Assembly: GCA_043228905.1 (NCBI GenBank)
Contig: JBHGNT010000020.1
Location: 15,128,001-15,192,000 of the forward strand
Length of the DNA: 64,000 nucleotides
Reading direction: 5' to 3'
Source: Azolla caroliniana
Taxonomy: Eukaryota > Polypodiophyta
Numbering within the stretch: position 1 is the stretch's first letter; the number at the start of each line of letters is the position of its first letter. A program made the translations under genes and the position numbers. Shown piece after piece: positions 58,786 to 64,000 of this stretch. Under the pieces are notes generated by a model. That model had not been told where the DNA came from, searched no databases, and saw only the letters and a list, made by a program, of their open reading frames with translations.

Positions 58786-61700
58786 TTACATAGCAATCAA
58801 TTCATCAACATCATTTTCTTCATCATCTTGTGTAGAACTCTCTTCGGCGATACGTGCATTGGCTTCCCCTATTAGCCGAGCCAACGAAATATCTTCTATA
58901 AGCTCATCATCTAGCTCTATTAGCTCCCCCGATTCGCCGGGTAACGGAGGAATAGGCTCTTGCGAAGCAGGTTGAAACCTTTTTGTATTAGCTAGGTTCT
59001 TTGCACCGACCTCCTCATCCTATTCTGGGCACTCCCACAAAGCCTTAATCCGCATATTAATAAATATAACCTACTCCTGGTCCTTCTCCAATGCAACTGT
59101 ATTTCTAAAGAGCTTCAATGCACATGCAGACGTCGTTCCTGTGAAGTAAGTAACAAGAAGATTTAGTTGTCAAACAAAAAAGATTCGGTATTGGTTATCT
59201 CAAGATCGTTACCCTAGTTCGAGGAATACCTGTGCCAGAAAAGAGATCTAATATCTAGTCTCCTTCGATAGAAAACATCTCGATCAAGCGCATAATAAGT
59301 CGCTGAGGTTTTTGATATGGGTTGACAAGTCCCCGTTCTGTCGTGGTGACATGTCGCAATTTCCGTGTCACTGCTGGATATACCAACAGATTTGAACCTC
59401 CCACTTCATTAGAATGCTCCTTGATTCTCTATTTCTTAATTTCATCGAAGTAGCCAACCGTGATGTATTCAATGGCATTAACGAACTGAAAAGTTGGCCC
59501 TCTATTTACATTGGTTTTGATCCTATAAAAAATAATACATCGAATTAAGAATAGGTTGAACAACCTTAAGAAATTCAATATAGTGAAAGACACCTATAAA
59601 TAATCCTTACCATGCAAGGTTCTCGATGCCATGGCAACGAGATCTCAAAGCTTCAGCTACCGAGTACCCTTGGTCCATACTATGAAAGACAACTATTCGC
59701 CACAAGGATGCAGTCGTTAGCTCAGCGAAATCCTTAACCATCTTCTCCAATTTTTTAAACCTAAACGGTTCATCGTCGTATGATGACCCAGCCATTCGAA
59801 ATCCATAAAGAATATCCGCAATCATTAGCGTATATTCCTTCTTTGCCACTTTTTGGATCAAGTCGACGACATCACCGCAAACCACATTGTAGTAAAGATC
59901 TCTCATAATAACTTTTTTGTGGCTAAATTTTTTAAAGGAGCCATCTTCCTCCATTTCATACGCCTTGACTAAGCGACGATCCTTCTCTTTTCTGGCTCGC
60001 TCGAGATGTGCAAGGAAGGATGTAGGGAAATCGTGTATATCCTTAACTTCTCCTTGTTTCTTGCCTCGACACGGTTTCTAATAGAAGCAATTGGACATCA
60101 TGTATTATTATACAAACTCTACATATGATGAAAGGGTAATGAAAAACCACCAATAAAATACTCTGATAACACCTTATATGAAGACGTTAGAGGATAATCC
60201 TCGGTCACTTGTTCCCAAGTTATACATCCAAGTTGTTTCATCATAACTTCTTGGATCTTCATGTACACCTTATGACTGTAAAATTAGAAATCAAGATTAG
60301 AACTTTGAATTACACCATATAGACTACAATTTCAGTATTTGAAAGACTTACTTATTGAACTCAGTGACCATTTCCTCAAGGCTTAAATATTTCGCCACCA
60401 CCCTTGACAAAACAGACACAAGAAGCTGCTCGTCCTTAATACCTTGCATCGCTCTCCACAAAGACAGCTTCATGTCACCTGCCGCTTCTTCAATTGTCAA
60501 GTCAATTTTCTTGGCGGCTTGTGACTTTAACTCTAGTTGAGGGTCAACCTTACATTTCTTTTGTCGTTGACCCTTTACCTCCTTATTCTCCCACATTGAG
60601 AAGATTTGATCTTGTAGGTCCCATACTTCTCCATCTCTAAACGCCAATTGAAACCAAGACTCATATTTTCGAAGACCATCGGACTTAACATTATCATCTA
60701 CAACAATACCGAACTTCATGCAGACATTGACGTCGTAGGCCTAGATGTAACTGCACACCAAACTTTTGTTTCACGTCCAAATACTCGTGGTGGAAGAACT
60801 GTATACACTCAATCAACGACATTTTCTACCTATAGTCATTATCATTATTATGGTCCCATGCCAACAGCTTAGCCTCTTTGGTTGTGAGCCCAACATAAAT
60901 TTTGCACTCGGCATACTTGAAGAAGAAAGTCGTTGGATGTTCTCTCACAAGTTGCCGACGTGCCTCCGCTGAATGTGATCCACCAATGACAAAGGAATTA
61001 TATTGATCATGCTTTCTAATATCAAAATCTTCAATGGTTTCACATTCTTCAGGATCTACCATAACAATAAAAGGCACCACAGTGGCATGAGGATTAATTT
61101 TCATTTTTTTCTTGAGATTTTGAACATGCATGCGGTGTGGCTCTCTAATCTCAAGTGGTCGTCGACCTGTTTTTCATCAATAGGGGGCCGATGGATGTGT
61201 GTTATAGGAAAATTAAACACTTGCCCTTTCTTGACCAGTTTATGCTGCATTAACTCTCTCCTTATCTTATTCTGCTCGGATGACAAAACACCCGATGCCA
61301 GCTCAGCTCCTGGCGTCCCCTTAGTGTCCTCCTCTTCGTTTTCACTTGTTGAATCGGAGTGTGACATTTTGGTTGTCTTCTTCTTTGGTGGTCTTGACTG
61401 GACTTTGGATACCCTTTTTGTGGCCTTCAATGGGGAGGGCACTTCATCTCTTAGAGTTACATGGCCTTGTATATAAGGCCTCAAGGTAACAATAAGGTTT
61501 TGTGAGTTTTCAAGATCTTTTTTGAACGCTTCTGGCCCACAAGATTCCTTTACTAAAAGATCTTCTGAAAGGAACACTTTACGTACCCCCTTGGAGCACT
61601 CTATCATTACTAGTATGTTGGCCGAATCTGCATCTTCGTAGTCAAATCGTAGAATACGGCCAGACATAAATGGGGTTTCCTTTCCAAGCTGCCCCTCCCC

Positions 61701-61989
61701 CTTCTTCTTTGTTGTATACAATACAACTTTTTTCTTTGAGTCGACGTATTGCATACACCATTCCTTGTCCGTTAGATCACGGTCAGGAAAGTCTTCACCT
61801 CCAGTAGCTGCTACAAGTTTCTTTTGGCTAACATCAATGTGTGGTTGAGATTTTGACTCCTCGTTGAAGAGAAGCTTTTTTCCTCTCGTCATGGACTCGG
61901 GAGCTACCTTGGTCTGTGCTTCGATTGGAGAACCCTGTATGCGAAGCTTTATTTTCTTCACGGGTCGGTTCGACAGGTTCTCAAACAAC
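58786..61989 (-). pseudogene. ParB-like domain fused to N4/N6 DNA methyltransferase, decayed
   Basis: Minus-strand exons: about 61989-60352, 60275-60173, 60077-59611, 59522-59230, 59138-58786 (stop 58786-58788); introns are GT-AG and phases agree. The N-terminus has a basic/acidic unknown region. A ParB-like domain follows (ATVVPFIVMVDPEE, FVIGGSHSAEARRQL, YVGLTTKEAKLLAWDHNNDN). The C-terminal half is a beta-class amino-methyltransferase: motif IV-like ADILYGF (usually DPPY-type), then NPYQKPQRL, ILDLFSGTGTTSACALKL (SAM loop) and TVALEKDQE. An acidic tail ends it. Breaks: frameshifts near 61150 and 60725 and five in-frame TAG codons (60826, 59430, 59255, 59071, 59020). The first exon upstream of 61989 was not found. 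Family knowledge predicts a nuclear DNA base methylase; activity here is unlikely. Confidence 0.82.
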
Positions 61990-62659
61990 CTATTTAAGAA
62001 AGTACATGCAAAAACATAAGTTAGGTGGTCACGTAGATTAAGATTGTATATTAAAATATAAATAAGTAAATGAAGAACGGTTCTCACTAGCAGGCGATTA
62101 GTGGTGAAGTATAAATATCAATCATGCATTCAGAGTACATGGTAGTCCTATATTCAAAAATCTATTCTAGGTAGGGCTATTCAAACTAGAAAATATATAT
62201 CGTAATAAGTATACAGGGTTATATATTCTCTTAAAGAGGAGGTATGACTTATATTGATTCCATAACTATATTGAGGAGAATTTGCTATCATAAAGGTAAT
62301 TTGTGGGTTATTTTCTACTATTATAGTAGGTCATAAAACACCTATAATTAGGGCATGTTTTTTATAAAAAGTAAGGCAAGTCAACATAAAAAAGACTGAT
62401 TTATATTATACTTGATTTAACTTCATATAGACGTAGTTTAAATAATTATTGATATTTAAAATACAATTACTATATTAAAAATTAAATTTTTATGTATTGT
62501 ATTAATATAATATTAAATAATATAGACATTCTATTGATTTGGCTTTTGTTTAGAGAGAAGTATTTGTTTAGAGAGGAGTATATGTTTAGAGAGGAGCTTA
62601 TTAGTTTTTTGCCTTACCCTAAGCACATAACTTACAGAGCCCTATCTAGACCTTAAGCC
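61990..62659. promoter_or_regulatory. Divergent intergenic region between methylase-like and transposase-like genes
   Basis: AT-rich, no coding domain. It must hold the 5' ends of both flanking genes. A short tandem repeat TTTGTTTAGAGAG(A/G)AGTAT occurs about three times at 62545-62597. No TATA assignment is secure. Confidence 0.4.
62545..62597. repeat. 18-bp tandem repeat
   Basis: Three copies of (T)TTGTTTAGAGAGRAGTAT, the last slightly changed. Confidence 0.8.
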
Positions 62660-64000
62660 ATGAGTGAAGATTCACCGTTCTCAATTGAAGAATATTGTTT
62701 GTCAACAAACTCATCGTTTTCTACTGAAGAGTATTGTTTATTGACAGACTCACCATATTCTATTGAAGAATATTCTCTGTCGACAGACTCACCATATTCT
62801 ATCGAAGAATATTGTCTCAGCTCATCTTCACCTACAGGGAATGTAAATAATGACACATGTGAAGAGTTCTCTATTGAAGAATACGATATTAATAAAGATA
62901 CGGAGAATGAATGTAGTGCCAAGGAAACATTGAATAACATTGGTGATGGTCATAACAAAGAATTAGTTACACCAACCTCTATGCAGGAAGAGAAATCTGG
63001 GAGCCCTATGCATATTTAGAAGAATCCCACGAAGAATTCATCTGGCTAGATTTAGCTTGGTGACATCAAATAAACAGATTGGATTTGATGTCAAAAAAAT
63101 ATGTTGTGCTCGTGGTTGTATGTCTATGATTGGAAAATCAAAGTTGCGAGAATTAAGGCGATACTATTTTTCAATGACTGGTGATGAGCAAGACACTTAC
63201 CTCGGGTCACATATGCAACTAGTATCTAACAATTGTATGGGGATCAAAGTATCATTCGAGTATTATATCTTCCATGCGCAACAAATATGTAGAGTTGCAT
63301 TCAAAATTGCGTTGTGTTAGTAACATGCGGCTACATAGAGTACAACAACGTCTACTTAGCAGGGATCAGATGCTCAATTGTAAAGAGGTTCCAAGTATGA
63401 AAGGTGCAATTGGAAGACATCCTATTGGTTGGATGAAAACTTACTTTTAGTTAAATTGTGAAGTAATGCCCACTACAGGTAGGATGCACTTTTCTGATAA
63501 TTATACACGTCGGGAAGTTTATGATGTCTATCGATCTGATATACTGGGCTCACATAATAAGTCTATCACCTATAGCCAATTCACAAGATTATGGAGAGCT
63601 CGGTTTTCAAACGTTATCATTCCTCGTAAAGTACGTATGGGGTATTGCTCCATTTGTGCAAATCTTAAAAGTTTGGCTAAAGGTGTAAAGACATCAATGG
63701 AAAAGGATATAAGTAAGAAGTTACTACAAGAGCATCGTGAGGCACAATCGTTAGAACGAAAGAAGGCGATGCATCATAGAGAGAAGTGTTTGAAGAGGCC
63801 CGAACAATACATGTGCTTAATGATAGAGGGCATGGACCAGAAGAAGACGTGCTTGCCGCATATGCGGAGGCTCCTCAAAGATGTCAATGATGAGTGCCTT
63901 GTTCAAATGCACTTGGTGGGATGCTTGGCTTATAATAGGTCTATTGGACCTCACGTCTTCATTACATACCCCAATGTTCACAATGACCCTAACCTAACAA
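62660..64000 (+). pseudogene. Transposase-like gene (DUF7869-like), partial and broken
   Basis: Frame 62660-63019 starts with four 13-residue repeats (SPYSIEEYSLSTD-type; 39 bp each) and an acidic tail. Frame 63057-63320 has a Cys-rich start (KICCARGCMSMIG) and QQICRVAFKIAL. After a shift near 63316 the frame goes on past the window with RLHRVQQRL, IGRHPIGWMKTYF, a TAG at 63448, FSDNYTRREVYDVYRSDIL, MGYCSICANLKSL and IEGMDQKKTCLPHM. The order (Cys-rich head, VCR-type helix, DGMDQ-type acidic motif) recalls a widespread transposase-like family with a DUF7869 domain; this assignment is from memory of the family's look and is tentative. It is disrupted by at least two frame changes and one stop, and lacks its 3' end. 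Confidence 0.55.
62663..62828 (+). repeat. 39-bp coding tandem repeats
   Basis: Four tandem copies encode SP-[FY]-SIEEY-x-LSTD-like units. The reverse strand is also open across them, because the repeat length is a multiple of three. Confidence 0.9.

Noticed and set aside
60741-60829. Possible 89-base intron between the ParB-like domain and the MKFGIVV segment
   Set aside because: Splicing there (TATAG|GTAGAA to CTAG|GCC) leaves the frame out of phase. Reading straight through gives a plausible helical protein segment (KMSLIECIQFFHHEYLD) apart from one TAG and one frameshift, so exon is preferred.
61003-61476. Plus-strand frame of 157 residues opposite the ParB gene
   Set aside because: It is the antisense shadow of the ParB-methyltransferase coding exon, which carries recognisable motifs.
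58786-61989. Bacterial contamination as the source of the ParB-methyltransferase sequence
   Set aside because: Four GT-AG introns with consistent phases and plant-like AT content separate the exons, and the flanks are plant retroelements.

Overview
The window is nuclear DNA from a land plant. It is AT-rich, with GT-AG introns, receptor kinases that have a malectin-like ectodomain, and dense Ty1/copia, Ty3/gypsy and LINE debris. A ParB/DNA-methyltransferase gene of prokaryotic type, with introns, lies next to a transposase-like gene at the right edge. This hints at a non-flowering plant (bryophyte, lycophyte or fern), but the placement is an inference and the species cannot be named from sequence alone.

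Left half (1-32 kb): a head-to-tail array of malectin-like LRR receptor kinases (MLD-LRR-RLK). RLK-A (494-5513) and RLK-B (9756-14758) look intact. Both have 15 exons, in-frame splice joints and predicted proteins of 978 and 989 residues. Each is followed by the same kind of 3' flanking block. Further copies of the unit decay into fragments: a malectin relic near 16.0 kb, flanking blocks at 22-23 and 27.8-28.2 kb, and kinase exons at 28.2-28.9 kb. LINE, copia and gypsy sequences separate them. One gypsy element (23017-27824, minus strand) has two LTRs and an AAGAA target duplication.

Middle (32-51 kb): a third copy, RLK-C, is a pseudogene split by about 11 kb of nested LTR retrotransposons. 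Signal peptide, LRR and juxtamembrane exons lie at 32.4-34.4 kb and kinase exons at 45.55-47.1 kb. The inserts are copia I (34444-38270), a reversed copia relic II (38.3-40.7 kb) and copia III (40747-45550, two complete LTRs). RLK-C lacks the malectin exons and its kinase part carries stop codons.

Right (49-58 kb): RLK-D is an inverted, internally deleted pseudogene (51044-54278, minus) with its own 3' block. Copia IV (54279 to about 57.85 kb) interrupts it.

Right end (58.7-64 kb): two divergent decayed genes. The minus-strand gene (58786-61989) encodes a ParB-like domain followed by a circularly permuted (beta-class) N4/N6 DNA methyltransferase domain. The plus-strand gene (62660 to beyond the edge) resembles a transposase-like family. 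Together they may be the remains of a mobile element that carried its own DNA methylase. This is the most unusual content of the window.
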